A DNA stretch of 64,000 nt from Hespellia stercorisuis DSM 15480 (GTDB lineage: Bacteria; Bacillota; Clostridia; Lachnospirales; Lachnospiraceae). Below are positions 39,673 through 50,000 of the stretch, in pieces. Both the position numbers and the translations under genes were made by a program. How positions within the stretch are numbered: the first letter of the stretch is position 1; every line of letters begins with the position of its first letter. A model generated the notes under the pieces. The model worked only from the letters and a program-made list of their open reading frames with translations, was not told the DNA's origin and did no database searches. The DNA is taken from positions 1 through 64,000 of the forward strand of contig NZ_FQZY01000015.1 of NCBI RefSeq assembly GCF_900142165.1, given 5' to 3'.

Positions 39673-42574
39673 TGTCTGTTACCTCCACATTCTTTTTTAT
39701 TTTGAATGTCCGCAAAATCCGTCCTACATCTATGGGATTACTTGGAAGATTCCAGTGCATAATCACACGACAATAATTATGAAAATCCAATCCTTCCTGT
39801 CCGATTGATGTTGTAGCGAGCACAAATGGACGCATTGGTGAGTTAAAGGCATTTCTGATATTTTCTTTACGCATGACTACCTTGGAATTATCTCCTGCAT
39901 CCTTTGTAAATCCAACTGCATAACTCGACCTTATTCGACATCCATCACTCTTCCTGTCAGCTCCGTTAATACGTTTTTTGAAATCAGGATAAGTATCAGC
40001 GATATAGGTGGCTGTATGTATCTTCAATGAATCCATCATCATGTCATGCACAATCTGATACTGATTTCCATCCGACTGAAAACCTGCTGTTTCTTTCAGC
40101 ATATGGATATATTCATCAATCATTGCCTGAAAACAGCCATCTTTACAGTATTTAAGTACATTCTGCCAATGGGAATTATCATCCCTGCATCTGCCATAAG
40201 CAAGATCAATGATAGCTGTTGACTCCGGCAAATTGAAATTATTGACAAATACCTTTGCAAGCGATGTTGCTCTGGCTGTGCTTCTTCCATTAGAACGATA
40301 AATGCATATTGCTGGCGAACCCAGTACCATATTTACCAATGTTTCCAGAAGATCCTCCGGCTTTCTTCCAAGATGAATCTCCTCCGGGGCATCCAAATAA
40401 CTTCTTAGCTTATCAATATGAGCAATAAAGCCCTTATTTCTCTTATCCTTTGAACTGCTTCTGACCTCAGATGTTGTATCCTCTTCGTCTGTATTCATTT
40501 CCCACACAATATCCTCTATCCAATGCTTTGCATAGATGACTCCATCCATGAGCATCGGTGCAAGATAATACCACCTGGCATCTTCCTTATTGTTACCCGA
40601 ATCACCATACTTTTCTTCGATTATCGCAAGCTTCTCTTTCAGTTTCAGCCGTACAGATTTCTCTATTACTTCTAATGATTCATGATTATTCAATGACTCA
40701 ATCGGTAAATACATATCAGAAAGTGTCTTTGAAGGATAAAGCAGTGCAAACAGGCTCATGCCTCTTACTTCTCCATTTGAAACATTAAACCTGAGCCTTG
40801 CCACCGGGTATCGTCTCGAACCATCCGCAAAATACCCCGTATTCTTCTTATCCTGATTCTTTATCTGATGTACCAGTTTTCCAACTGTAAGTCTTTCCGC
40901 CTCATAGGAAACAAGCGCACCTATCATTCGTGGAACCATCTCCCATGCAGAAAATACAAGTATTTTTGAAAAGCCTTTGCTGTTTTTATATGCTCCCTGC
41001 ATCTCATAATATGGCAGTGATGGAGGAATCCACAGATATTTTTCTGCACCGCCGGTAAATGCTTTTTCTTTCAGTGCCTCAAGCCTTGCATTGGTTTTCG
41101 GCAGTTCATCATATTTATTGATTTTATTGCGATTCAGCCACAAGAGACATTGTTCTCTTTCACTTCCAAATTCATCTGGATGTTTTATATAATATTTTTC
41201 AATCTGCTCTTTAATCTTATATTTCTTCATAAAGGACATAAGATACGGACAGCTCTTTGCATAATCTACCGGTAAAGAATGATTTGAATCCGTTTTTGAC
41301 AACAATCGTGACATCTGTATATAGGAGTTTATGTCATTTTCATCTATCTGCAAATGATGCTTCACGCTGCTGTCATCCGTATAATCACCGGAATCCATGA
41401 CAGATATACGCTCTGTCCTGCTGACTCCCTGATACATGGCATTTTCTGCCAGCTCCTTCATACGGATAATTGCACTGTCCCCTGCCTTCAACTCACTTAG
41501 AGCATGGGAATAATTCTTCCACACTTCCTTAAATTTAATGTCTTTGACTTCATCATCAAAAAGAAAGTTCATAACCTGAAAAAACTCTGCATAATGCTCA
41601 TCAAGCTGATTTTCATCTATCTCTTCAAGGGTAGAATACAATTTATATGGTGTAGCCGACAACAGAAGTACCCTTGTATCATGTCCACTAAGGAAACTGT
41701 GTGCAAGAATACCAAGCTCACTGTCATCGGATGACAAAAGAAACTTAAATCTCTGAAACTCATCCATGATTACCAGATCCGGCTCAAGCATAGATACACT
41801 GATTCTCGCAAACATCACACGAAGCTTATTCATCACATAGTAATTGGAATATGTAAGCTGTTTATTGTATCTTCTTTCATGCAAATGATTAAGCAGCATG
41901 TCCCTTATACTTTCATACTCCTGATAATTAAGGATTTTTTCTATCACATTTTGTGGATAGACACCCTTCGTCATCTTTTCGCATTCTGCCACACGATTTT
42001 CAAAGTTCCATTTTGCCCATCCATCCCATGCTTTTACAGCATCCATTATCATAAATTTTTCAAGAGAAGTTACATGTCCTTTAAAGTCCGGCATTCTCCT
42101 TAAAATGGCATACATAAGTGCTCTTTCCTGCACACTTCCACCTCCGGTGGTCATGCGGAAAGATGTTTCCGGTGTAAGTGGGATAAGCTGTATAAAACCT
42201 TCCTTTATCTGCGGATCATTTTCCTGCTCAGTAATCTTTAAATGCTGCATAGACAGTCTGGTATCTGATACTGAGCCGATGGCATTCTTTCCTGTTACAT
42301 CAAGTTTTCTGATATTCTGATTTGCTATGTTCTGATTAGAGCAGATATAAATTACCTTAAACAGATCATCTTTCTCTTCGATTCTAAGTCTTGCTGTCTT
42401 TACAATTGCTCCTCTGGCAATAAGAGTTTTTCCCATACCCACTTCATCTGCTACAAGCACACGATTCTGATTATGCCGGAACAGATAATCCACTCTCTCC
42501 ACAGTCGCTCTTTGAAAATCCTTCAGACCGGAAAGGGTACGCTTTTCAATTTCATCTATATTAAATTGTAACAT
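39653..42574 (-). CDS. Snf2/DEAD-like helicase, C-terminally truncated
   Basis: The 973-residue protein is a superfamily 2 helicase: Walker A in VLVADEVGMGKTLIARGAI, motif II in LVIMDEFQRF, motif III LLLSATPYKLY and motif V in LATTSIGQEGLDFHNYCRVI. The arginine-finger motif VI (usually QREGRxxR) should follow within about 20 residues. Instead the frame changes into GRILRTFKIKKNVEVTDNGK and ends at the tnpV gene of the tet fragment. It is therefore probably cut by insertion and inactive or altered. It is the last gene of the HsdMSR-DUF6361-PLD operon. Confidence 0.8.
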   Translation of the reverse strand: MLQFNIDEIEKRTLSGLKDFQRATVERVDYLFRHNQNRVLVADEVGMGKTLIARGAIVKTARLRIEEKDDLFKVIYICSNQNIANQNIRKLDVTGKNAIGSVSDTRLSMQHLKITEQENDPQIKEGFIQLIPLTPETSFRMTTGGGSVQERALMYAILRRMPDFKGHVTSLEKFMIMDAVKAWDGWAKWNFENRVAECEKMTKGVYPQNVIEKILNYQEYESIRDMLLNHLHERRYNKQLTYSNYYVMNKLRVMFARISVSMLEPDLVIMDEFQRFKFLLSSDDSELGILAHSFLSGHDTRVLLLSATPYKLYSTLEEIDENQLDEHYAEFFQVMNFLFDDEVKDIKFKEVWKNYSHALSELKAGDSAIIRMKELAENAMYQGVSRTERISVMDSGDYTDDSSVKHHLQIDENDINSYIQMSRLLSKTDSNHSLPVDYAKSCPYLMSFMKKYKIKEQIEKYYIKHPDEFGSEREQCLLWLNRNKINKYDELPKTNARLEALKEKAFTGGAEKYLWIPPSLPYYEMQGAYKNSKGFSKILVFSAWEMVPRMIGALVSYEAERLTVGKLVHQIKNQDKKNTGYFADGSRRYPVARLRFNVSNGEVRGMSLFALLYPSKTLSDMYLPIESLNNHESLEVIEKSVRLKLKEKLAIIEEKYGDSGNNKEDARWYYLAPMLMDGVIYAKHWIEDIVWEMNTDEEDTTSEVRSSSKDKRNKGFIAHIDKLRSYLDAPEEIHLGRKPEDLLETLVNMVLGSPAICIYRSNGRSTARATSLAKVFVNNFNLPESTAIIDLAYGRCRDDNSHWQNVLKYCKDGCFQAMIDEYIHMLKETAGFQSDGNQYQIVHDMMMDSLKIHTATYIADTYPDFKKRINGADRKSDGCRIRSSYAVGFTKDAGDNSKVVMRKENIRNAFNSPMRPFVLATTSIGQEGLDFHNYCRVIMHWNLPSNPIDVGRILRTFKIKKNVEVTDNGKIII

Positions 42575-42586
42575 GACATCACCTCG

Positions 42587-44434
42587 TTATCTTCTGATTT
42601 TCAAAGTATTACAAAAAGTCTCATACAGTTCACGGAATTCATCCGGTATAATATCCTTATCTGTAACCATCTTAAGCACATATCCAATGTCTTTTATTCT
42701 TTCCGGCCCTTCTACAGATGTCTTTAACATCTTTTCATAGAGTGCCGGCATTGCATCACTCGAATTGGCAAAAAAGCCGGATTCTCCCATCTGCTTTCCT
42801 TCAAGCATAGATGCTACATAATCATCACCAAGTACAAACGCTATGTACTCAACAAATGATGCCCTATCTTTTACCACACTGTTTACTGCAGCACTTTCTC
42901 TGTCATCCGGGAAACCACTTGTAGGGATCATAATAATTCTGCGAATTGTATCATCACCTGATCTTGCAGTAATCTCATAGAACTCTGATAACTGCAAGAT
43001 CTCAAGCTCTGAAAACTCTATATGTTCTGACAATGTCTGCTCCTGCTTTGAATTAAATGGTGATACTGTAACCTCACTATCAGATTCAATACCACTGAAC
43101 TCAACCTCTATCTTGTACTTTCCAGCATTCTCATTATCTTCTGAAATTACAGCCTGCCTTTTCACTCGGCACAAGTCCTTAATTTTCTGCTCCAGCAGAT
43201 TTCTATTGTCACTTTCTGTTTCCAAAACAGCATCCGCTACTGTAACCTGCTCAAATGGATTCTTTGCATCTCCTACCGGTCCACAGAATATATCCTCTAA
43301 GAATTTATCCCCATTCAGATACATATTCTTTGTACCAAGCCACAGCATCATTTCAACATTTTTATTAATTGCAGAATAGGAAGCATTCATGGAACCAAGA
43401 TACAGGTCAACATCTGAATATTTCCTTCTCAGATAGATTTTTGCATGAATATCCTGTTTCTTTTTATCTGCGAGTTCATCTGAAATTTCTTCCTCACCAT
43501 CTATAATCTCATCCTTTAATGCATAGATGGTAAAATTATCTACATCTGATGCTTTGAGTTTTCCAAGCTCAGAACGTCTCGTAACAAGTGTTCTCTTACA
43601 GTCCGACAATGCCCTGTCTGTCAGGTTAAAATCTGCAATCACACTTTCTGATAAAAACGGAGACATCACTACAAGCTCATTAAATGTCGAATTGGCATTT
43701 CCTCTTTCCTTGCAGAATAGGATATCCTCCTGCATCCGGTAAGCATTTTTTCCAATACCAAGTGGAAGCACTTCAAAATCCTCTCCAAATATTTTACTAT
43801 CAAGTGAAAAGGATACATCCTTAATGTCTGCACATAATCCACGAATCAGGTTTCTTTTCTTTCCGGCATTATTGCTGGTATTATGCACATTCATTACAAG
43901 ATAATCCAGAAAATCACAGATAGGCTGAGTCTTTTTCTTCTGTCTGACATTTTTACTGCTATCCATTGCAAAGCTGATATCCCAGCTCCTGTCAAAAGTC
44001 AGATTTCTGCTCATTACCACAAAACGATATTTTTTATCTCCATCAGCGTTTACATATGCTAATACCCATGTTTTCGGATGAAATGACGGATATCGACCAA
44101 GCTGTCTATCTTTTGGCAGTGCGACCTCTACTACCATTTTCTCTAATAAAATAGATAGTGCAGTCGGTTTTGTTGGCACTTTAATCTGTCCTGCTTCACA
44201 AAACAGCACGATTTTATCTGATACCTTCTGCAATGCATTCAGCATACCAATTGGATTTTGCATAAGCTTACTATCTGTTTCTTCAGATAATCCAAGACAT
44301 ATCGCCACAGCTGTGAGTGCTTCCAGGTCAAGTGAATATGTAGTGCCTACTGCTCTGTCCAATCTATATCCGTCCGGAGGCATCAAAATACCGCTGTAAT
44401 CCGTTCTATCTCGGTTTGAATCCGGTCTAAACAT
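42587..44434 (-). CDS. PLD-like nuclease/phospholipase D-fold protein
   Basis: This 615-residue protein has two half-sites of a phospholipase D fold: FHPKTWVLAY (near 116) and IHAKIYLRRKY with DLYLGSMNAS (near 328-350), giving HxK and downstream Asn/Ser residues. In defence systems PLD-fold proteins usually act as nucleases. The ATG at 44434 follows GGGAGG; it overlaps the end of the DUF6361-like gene by eight bases. The gene ends 12 bases before the helicase start, which suggests a single three-protein module. Confidence 0.75.
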   Translation of the reverse strand: MFRPDSNRDRTDYSGILMPPDGYRLDRAVGTTYSLDLEALTAVAICLGLSEETDSKLMQNPIGMLNALQKVSDKIVLFCEAGQIKVPTKPTALSILLEKMVVEVALPKDRQLGRYPSFHPKTWVLAYVNADGDKKYRFVVMSRNLTFDRSWDISFAMDSSKNVRQKKKTQPICDFLDYLVMNVHNTSNNAGKKRNLIRGLCADIKDVSFSLDSKIFGEDFEVLPLGIGKNAYRMQEDILFCKERGNANSTFNELVVMSPFLSESVIADFNLTDRALSDCKRTLVTRRSELGKLKASDVDNFTIYALKDEIIDGEEEISDELADKKKQDIHAKIYLRRKYSDVDLYLGSMNASYSAINKNVEMMLWLGTKNMYLNGDKFLEDIFCGPVGDAKNPFEQVTVADAVLETESDNRNLLEQKIKDLCRVKRQAVISEDNENAGKYKIEVEFSGIESDSEVTVSPFNSKQEQTLSEHIEFSELEILQLSEFYEITARSGDDTIRRIIMIPTSGFPDDRESAAVNSVVKDRASFVEYIAFVLGDDYVASMLEGKQMGESGFFANSSDAMPALYEKMLKTSVEGPERIKDIGYVLKMVTDKDIIPDEFRELYETFCNTLKIRR

Positions 44435-45629
44435 CAGCACTCACCTCCCCGGCATAGATGTCATTCACAATTCTTCTGGCATTCGAGAATCTGTAATCGA
44501 GCATTCCACCGCCTACCCATTTTGAATGATCAAATTCCTTTGTTCTGCTTAACTTCGCTCTGGCTGCTCCTTTCAGGCTCCGTTCCCTCTTGCGAATCAG
44601 TTCATCAGCCATATCAATATCTAATGTAATAAATGCTGCTTGTATCCCACATAGAAAGCTCTTTGCCCTTGGATTGATCAACTGGAATTCTCCAAACACT
44701 GCATCCAGATCTACTGTCGCATTATGCCTTATATCCGGAAGCAACCTGCTCCATTCATCATTTGCGTATGTATTCTCGTCTTCTGAAAGCATGACATTGT
44801 ATCTTACTCTCGCCATATACACCAGATTATTAAAATCGCAGGCAAGCTTCATCATATATGCCAGCTTTTCACCTACTTTTTCCGATAGTTCAGCCGTTAA
44901 AGAAGCAAAATCATCATATTCATTCAAATCAATACGATTTTTCAATACATATTCCAAAAGAGACCCTTTCGTTGACTTCTGAATCTGCTTATCCAGATAG
45001 AATGCTTCCTCCTGCGTCAGCTCTATTGTAAGGTTGTCTCTCCAATCATCATGATAAATCGGAAGATTCCAGAATCTAATATTGCCGATGTCTCCTGCAT
45101 CCGAATCATCCTTATCATTTTCCTCTGCATCATCATTCCTGTTTCCCAACCGGCTGACAGACTTCTGTTCTTTTAGCTTTACCGCCAATGAAACATACTC
45201 CGGTATAGACAGACCATAATCACAGAATATTCCAAAGGTACGAATTCCATTCCAGTAGATATCTGATGGTTTTCTTGCCACCCAGCCCTTTGGCAATACA
45301 CGACTTCCAATAACACCTTCTGCCTTGGGATCTGCTTCTAACAATCTGATGCCACAATCTTTTTCAGCAGAATCTATAGCTCTTAAAACTCTATTTGCAT
45401 CCTTTCCATACCTGCCATCAACAGCCTCCCTTAACATATATGGAACAATAAGGAAGTACTTTGCTCTAGTCTGGATGGTAGATGTCCCCGGAAAGAAATA
45501 ATTGGCAAAAGCATCACGAATAACGCCGATTCCAAGTTCATCGACTGCTCCCTGTTCACTCAGAAGGTTAATCACATCGAATGCCTTCTGCCGGTCTTCT
45601 TTTGAAAAATCTATCCATCCTAACTGCAT
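44427..45629 (-). CDS. DUF6361-like protein
   Basis: This 400-residue protein begins MQLGWIDFSKEDRQKAFDVI and contains TRAKYFLIVPYMLREAV and GVIGSRVLPKGWVARKPSDI, a pattern I associate with DUF6361. The family has no known biochemical role. It starts 12 bases after hsdR and overlaps the PLD gene, so it is co-translated with both. A sensor or adaptor role for the nuclease-helicase pair is only a guess. Confidence 0.65.
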   Translation of the reverse strand: MQLGWIDFSKEDRQKAFDVINLLSEQGAVDELGIGVIRDAFANYFFPGTSTIQTRAKYFLIVPYMLREAVDGRYGKDANRVLRAIDSAEKDCGIRLLEADPKAEGVIGSRVLPKGWVARKPSDIYWNGIRTFGIFCDYGLSIPEYVSLAVKLKEQKSVSRLGNRNDDAEENDKDDSDAGDIGNIRFWNLPIYHDDWRDNLTIELTQEEAFYLDKQIQKSTKGSLLEYVLKNRIDLNEYDDFASLTAELSEKVGEKLAYMMKLACDFNNLVYMARVRYNVMLSEDENTYANDEWSRLLPDIRHNATVDLDAVFGEFQLINPRAKSFLCGIQAAFITLDIDMADELIRKRERSLKGAARAKLSRTKEFDHSKWVGGGMLDYRFSNARRIVNDIYAGEVSADV

Positions 45630-45641
45630 GTTTTCACTTCC

Positions 45642-48600
45642 TTATTTCTTCGTCAAATATGTATCTTCCACATAAGTCTCCGGTGTCGCCTCTTCAATTA
45701 CTCCCGACTTTGGATCAAAGATATATTTCTTCTTCAATCTCTCATACAATACAGAACCTACAGTCTCCATTACCTGCCTCATCATATCAGGATCATCAAA
45801 CAGTTTTCTGAAAAACTGGTCATTCTGCTCATATCTGTCTGCTGCCATATTCGGAAAATCCTTTTCAAATAACAGCATAAATGTTGCCCTGTCATTGTTC
45901 TTTGCGTAGCTCTGCCATTTCTCCTGATTGGCATAATCATTTTCCATCTGAACAAGAACTTTATCCATCTCTGTAAAATGAGTGCCATACTTTTCGTTTA
46001 TCTTATCAATGATTACTGTCAACGGGTCTTTCTTAGGCTCTCTATGACCGGAATCACCGGAGATAGGTGTATATCCGCCTTCTGTGCTTTCAAGCTCTAT
46101 CGGACCTTCAAAGTCTTTTTCCAGCTTATAGTATTCAAGAAGAACTTTGTCATCAATATTTATCTTCTCTCCACCATGTCCCTTAGGAAGCATTGTGTAT
46201 AAGAATTTTGAATAAATACTGAATCTATGAATATCCTTGTCAAATAATCTGCATACCTGTGTAATATAGGCATACACACGGTTAAAACTTGCCAAGGTAG
46301 ACTTAAATATATCCTGTTTTTCAACCTCAAGCACTTCATATCTGTCTATTGCTGGTCTTAACTGTCCCTGAAGCTTTCCAAGATCACCAGCTGATTGATT
46401 CTCATTCTGATAGAAAATATCCGCAAATTTATCCACTTCTGATTTCTGATATACCCTGAAATCATCCAAGGTATTCTTCATATCATATACAACATTAGGA
46501 TCTGTTTCCTCCAAGAGCACAGTTTCCTCATAGAATGGCTCAAAAGATGCTTTGATATCCTCTGCTGAATTCACAAAATCAAGTACAAAGGTATCTACTT
46601 TTCCTCTTGTAGTACGATTCAGTCTTGATAAAGTCTGTACTGCCTTTACACCGGACAATTTCTTATCCACAAACATGGTGTGAAGTAGTGGTTCATCAAA
46701 GCCTGTCTGATATTTTTCTGCAACAACAAGGATTCCATAATCATCTGCATGGAATGTTTCCGGCAAAGCCTTTTCTTTTATTGTCTTGCCTTCTTTATCC
46801 TTGTTCATTCCCTCTTCGGTAAACACATCATCGTTATCTTTCACTTCACCGGAAAAAGCGACTAACACTTCAAGGTCATTCAGTCCTTTTTCTTTTATCT
46901 GTCTCTTAAATTCCTGCACATATCGTACTGCATGAAGTCTGGATGGTGTAACAACCATAGCCTTCGCTCTGCCACCTATCTTATGTCTTGTGACATTCAT
47001 AAAATGTTCCAGCATAATGGCAGTCTTCTGAGAGATATTATGTGGATGCAGTGTCTCATAATTTATAATTGCCTTTGAACCAGCTGTTGTATCAAATTCC
47101 GGATTATCCTCAATAATCTTGGCAATCTTATAGTACATTTTGTAGGTCATATAGTTCTGCAAAACATCCAAGATGAAATGCTCCTCTATTGCCTGTCTCA
47201 TAGAATAAATATGGAAAGGTCTGTAGATTCCTTCCGCATCCTTCTGACCAAACAGCTGCAATGTTTTTCCTTTTGGCGTTGCTGTAAATGCAAAGAATGA
47301 TAAGTTCTTATGCATCCCCTGTGCTGCCAGTTCGTCTAATAGCTTGTCCTCATCATCCTTGCGGTTTCTCTCGTCCTCATCTTCCATCTCGGCATACTCT
47401 TTCAGAATTTCTTCAGTATCAGCTAATGCTCTTTTTAACTTTTTCGCTGCATCTCCGGTCTGCGAAGAATGTGCCTCATCAATAATAATCGCAAATCTTT
47501 TTTTTGCAGAATCCACTTCTTTATAGATTACCGGGAATTTCTGTAATGTAGTAATAATAATGCCTACACCATCATTGATTGCATCTCTAAGCTGTCCCGA
47601 ATTTTTATCTACTTTCTTAACCACACCTTCCACATGGTCAAACTGATATACTGTAGACTGTAACTGACTGTCCAACACTCGTCTGTCAGTAACGATGATT
47701 ACTGACTGGAAAATCTTATTGTCTTCATAATCATGGAGTCCGGTAAGTCTGTGTGCCAGCCATGCAATCGAATTGGACTTTCCTGAGCCTGCACTATGCT
47801 GGATCAGATAACTCTTACCTGAACCATTCTTTTTTACATCTTCCAACAGCTTTGTAACAACATCAAGCTGATGATACCTTGGGAAAATCATAGTCTCTTT
47901 CACAAGATTTCCATTTTTATCGTACTCCTGCTGCAAGTGCATATATTTCTGTAAAATTTCCATCAGACTGTCTTTGCAGAGTACTCTTTCCCAAAGATAA
48001 GCTGTATCATATCCATTTGGATTTACCGGATTACCTTTGCCACCTACTTTTCCGGCGCCATTACTTCCCTGATTAAATGGCAGGAAATAAGTGTGTGCGC
48101 CCTCAAGTCTTGTAGTCATATAAACATTGGTAAGGTCTACAGCGAAATGTACCAATACCCTTTCCTTAAAGGCAAAAATCGCATCCTTACCGGCACGATC
48201 AAACTTATACTGATTAATCGCATTTGTTGTATCCTGTCCTGTAAACTGACATTTCAATTCCATAGATACCACCGGAATGCCGTTTGCAAAAAGAACAATA
48301 TCAATGCTGTTTTCATTATGTACAGAATAATGAAGCTGTCTGGTACAATGAAGGATATTCGCATCATACTGCATCTGTGTAGTCTCATTCAAAGAGGTCT
48401 CCGGCTTCCAGAAAATCGGATAAAACTTGATTCCTCTGTCCATAAATCCATGCCGCATCACATTCAAAAGATTCGTTGTCTTTACTTCTCTTTTAAAACG
48501 TTCGATGATCTGTTTCTCGGAATTCTCCGCATAAATTTTTACATATCTTTCCCATTTCTTAGGCTGACTTGTCTTAATAAACTCAACAAAAGTATCTTCT

Positions 48601-48719
48601 TCAAGTCCTGATTCACGATTAAATTTCTTTGGATCACCTTTGGTATATCCACCATGATGAGTCAGATAGTCTTCGATATCTTCCTCAAATCGTTTCTCTT
48701 TTACATCAAAATCAGACAT
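45642..48719 (-). CDS. hsdR: Type I restriction enzyme R subunit
   Basis: The 1025-residue protein has an N-terminal PD-(D/E)xK nuclease (SIDIVLFANGIPVVSMELK, about 137-155), a helicase with Walker A HSAGSGKSNS near 305, motif II IIIDEAHSSQTG near 418, FFAFTATPKGKTL and a later GFDEPLLHTMFVDK motif V, then a C-terminal helical domain. It is the motor and nuclease of the HsdMSR complex. It lies four bases after hsdS. All hallmark residues look intact. Confidence 0.93.
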   Translation of the reverse strand: MSDFDVKEKRFEEDIEDYLTHHGGYTKGDPKKFNRESGLEEDTFVEFIKTSQPKKWERYVKIYAENSEKQIIERFKREVKTTNLLNVMRHGFMDRGIKFYPIFWKPETSLNETTQMQYDANILHCTRQLHYSVHNENSIDIVLFANGIPVVSMELKCQFTGQDTTNAINQYKFDRAGKDAIFAFKERVLVHFAVDLTNVYMTTRLEGAHTYFLPFNQGSNGAGKVGGKGNPVNPNGYDTAYLWERVLCKDSLMEILQKYMHLQQEYDKNGNLVKETMIFPRYHQLDVVTKLLEDVKKNGSGKSYLIQHSAGSGKSNSIAWLAHRLTGLHDYEDNKIFQSVIIVTDRRVLDSQLQSTVYQFDHVEGVVKKVDKNSGQLRDAINDGVGIIITTLQKFPVIYKEVDSAKKRFAIIIDEAHSSQTGDAAKKLKRALADTEEILKEYAEMEDEDERNRKDDEDKLLDELAAQGMHKNLSFFAFTATPKGKTLQLFGQKDAEGIYRPFHIYSMRQAIEEHFILDVLQNYMTYKMYYKIAKIIEDNPEFDTTAGSKAIINYETLHPHNISQKTAIMLEHFMNVTRHKIGGRAKAMVVTPSRLHAVRYVQEFKRQIKEKGLNDLEVLVAFSGEVKDNDDVFTEEGMNKDKEGKTIKEKALPETFHADDYGILVVAEKYQTGFDEPLLHTMFVDKKLSGVKAVQTLSRLNRTTRGKVDTFVLDFVNSAEDIKASFEPFYEETVLLEETDPNVVYDMKNTLDDFRVYQKSEVDKFADIFYQNENQSAGDLGKLQGQLRPAIDRYEVLEVEKQDIFKSTLASFNRVYAYITQVCRLFDKDIHRFSIYSKFLYTMLPKGHGGEKINIDDKVLLEYYKLEKDFEGPIELESTEGGYTPISGDSGHREPKKDPLTVIIDKINEKYGTHFTEMDKVLVQMENDYANQEKWQSYAKNNDRATFMLLFEKDFPNMAADRYEQNDQFFRKLFDDPDMMRQVMETVGSVLYERLKKKYIFDPKSGVIEEATPETYVEDTYLTKK

Positions 48720-48722
48720 GAG

Positions 48723-50000
48723 CTACACCTCCTTTTTGCCTGTGACAACTTCGTAAATGAGGGATTTTTTGTATTCTTGATATTTCTTAATAAGTTTATT
48801 TCTTTTATCAATCTCAACTTCAATATGATTTACCTTATCAGTTATGTAATCAGCTATTTTCTTCTGCTCATCATATGGTGGAATAGGAATATAAAAATTC
48901 AAAAACTTATCTGCTTGTAGTCTCCATCTTCCCATACCACTTACACCTTGTCCTAATCCATAAAAAATTCGTGCACTATAACACATTTGCATCATATACA
49001 AATAATACTTTGGACACATACCATTCTTATCATTTAATACAAAAACCCTATAATCAGGACTTGTAACTCCTTCGTACTTTGAAATATCTACCCAACCGGT
49101 CAGCAAATCCATATGATTCATTGCGAAATCACCTTTATGGACTAACTGATAATTTGCATAGCTATTTGCAAACTGTCCTTCATTGTTAGAAAAATCTTTA
49201 GGAATTATTCCTCTTTGTGTAATTGACAAAACAGTATGTCCTTCTTCTCCTGCAATATCTTTCTGAATATGGAATACATACTTTAATCTTTTCATTTCCC
49301 AATTTATAGGAATATTTCCAAACCATACACTTCCGCTATCCTTCATCTCTACATCTGGATTTATTCCACTGGTTACTGCTTCCGTAATAATTGATAATTT
49401 GTATTCCTCTAATTTTTCAATTATCACCTTCTGCTTTTCTACAATTTCATCAATCTTTGAACACTTGGCATCCAGATATTCAACTATTTTATTTTGTTGT
49501 TCTATATTTGGTCTAACCAACGGAAGTAAAAATAACTTGCTTGATTTTATTCCAGTTGCTGTTGAACCAGTAGATAATGAATGTAAAAACTGCTGGAATC
49601 CCTCGTTCAACATCCAATACTTCAAATAATAGTTATTAACAGTACTTAATGCTCTAAATTTTATAATACGTTGTGCTAAGGCAATATCAGTTCTATCTAC
49701 ATTAGCCACTTGCCCCAATGGAGCCTCTGTAGTAAATAGTATATCGCCAATTTGTGGTATTCCTCGATGCATTATCTCCTCATAATCGGCTTCACGAACG
49801 TATTCTTTTGATAACTCATAGCATATTTTCCCATCTTTTATATTCTTTGCAGTTACTAAAAAAGTTCCTTCTTCTGTTTTTTCTGGTGTTTTTCCCCTAT
49901 AATCGACAATTGAATCTAATTGCTTTGTTAAGGGAACAATCTCCCAATCTTTTGGTATCTTCCCAATCCATTCCACTCCACTATCCTTCATCTCTCTCAT
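48723..50000 (-). CDS. hsdS: Type I restriction specificity subunit
   Basis: The 425-residue protein has two target-recognition domains, each opened by the same kind of segment (MKDSGVEWIGKIPKDWEIV and MKDSGSVWFGNIPINWEMK) and each closed by a coiled-coil (IVEYLDAKCSKIDEIVEKQK and IADYITDKVNHIEVEIDKRN). Its start overlaps the hsdM stop by four bases (ATGA), with GAGGAGG upstream. The two conserved spacer regions would allow domain swapping, but no second hsdS or recombinase is adjacent. Confidence 0.92.
   Translation of the reverse strand: MREMKDSGVEWIGKIPKDWEIVPLTKQLDSIVDYRGKTPEKTEEGTFLVTAKNIKDGKICYELSKEYVREADYEEIMHRGIPQIGDILFTTEAPLGQVANVDRTDIALAQRIIKFRALSTVNNYYLKYWMLNEGFQQFLHSLSTGSTATGIKSSKLFLLPLVRPNIEQQNKIVEYLDAKCSKIDEIVEKQKVIIEKLEEYKLSIITEAVTSGINPDVEMKDSGSVWFGNIPINWEMKRLKYVFHIQKDIAGEEGHTVLSITQRGIIPKDFSNNEGQFANSYANYQLVHKGDFAMNHMDLLTGWVDISKYEGVTSPDYRVFVLNDKNGMCPKYYLYMMQMCYSARIFYGLGQGVSGMGRWRLQADKFLNFYIPIPPYDEQKKIADYITDKVNHIEVEIDKRNKLIKKYQEYKKSLIYEVVTGKKEV

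Noticed and set aside
34515-39715. The tet-bearing segment as a complete transposon
   Set aside because: No integrase, recombinase or terminal inverted repeats are visible and genes at both ends are truncated.
48093-48611. 172-residue plus-strand frame opposite hsdR
   Set aside because: Antisense shadow of an intact HsdR with all motifs present; no credible start site.
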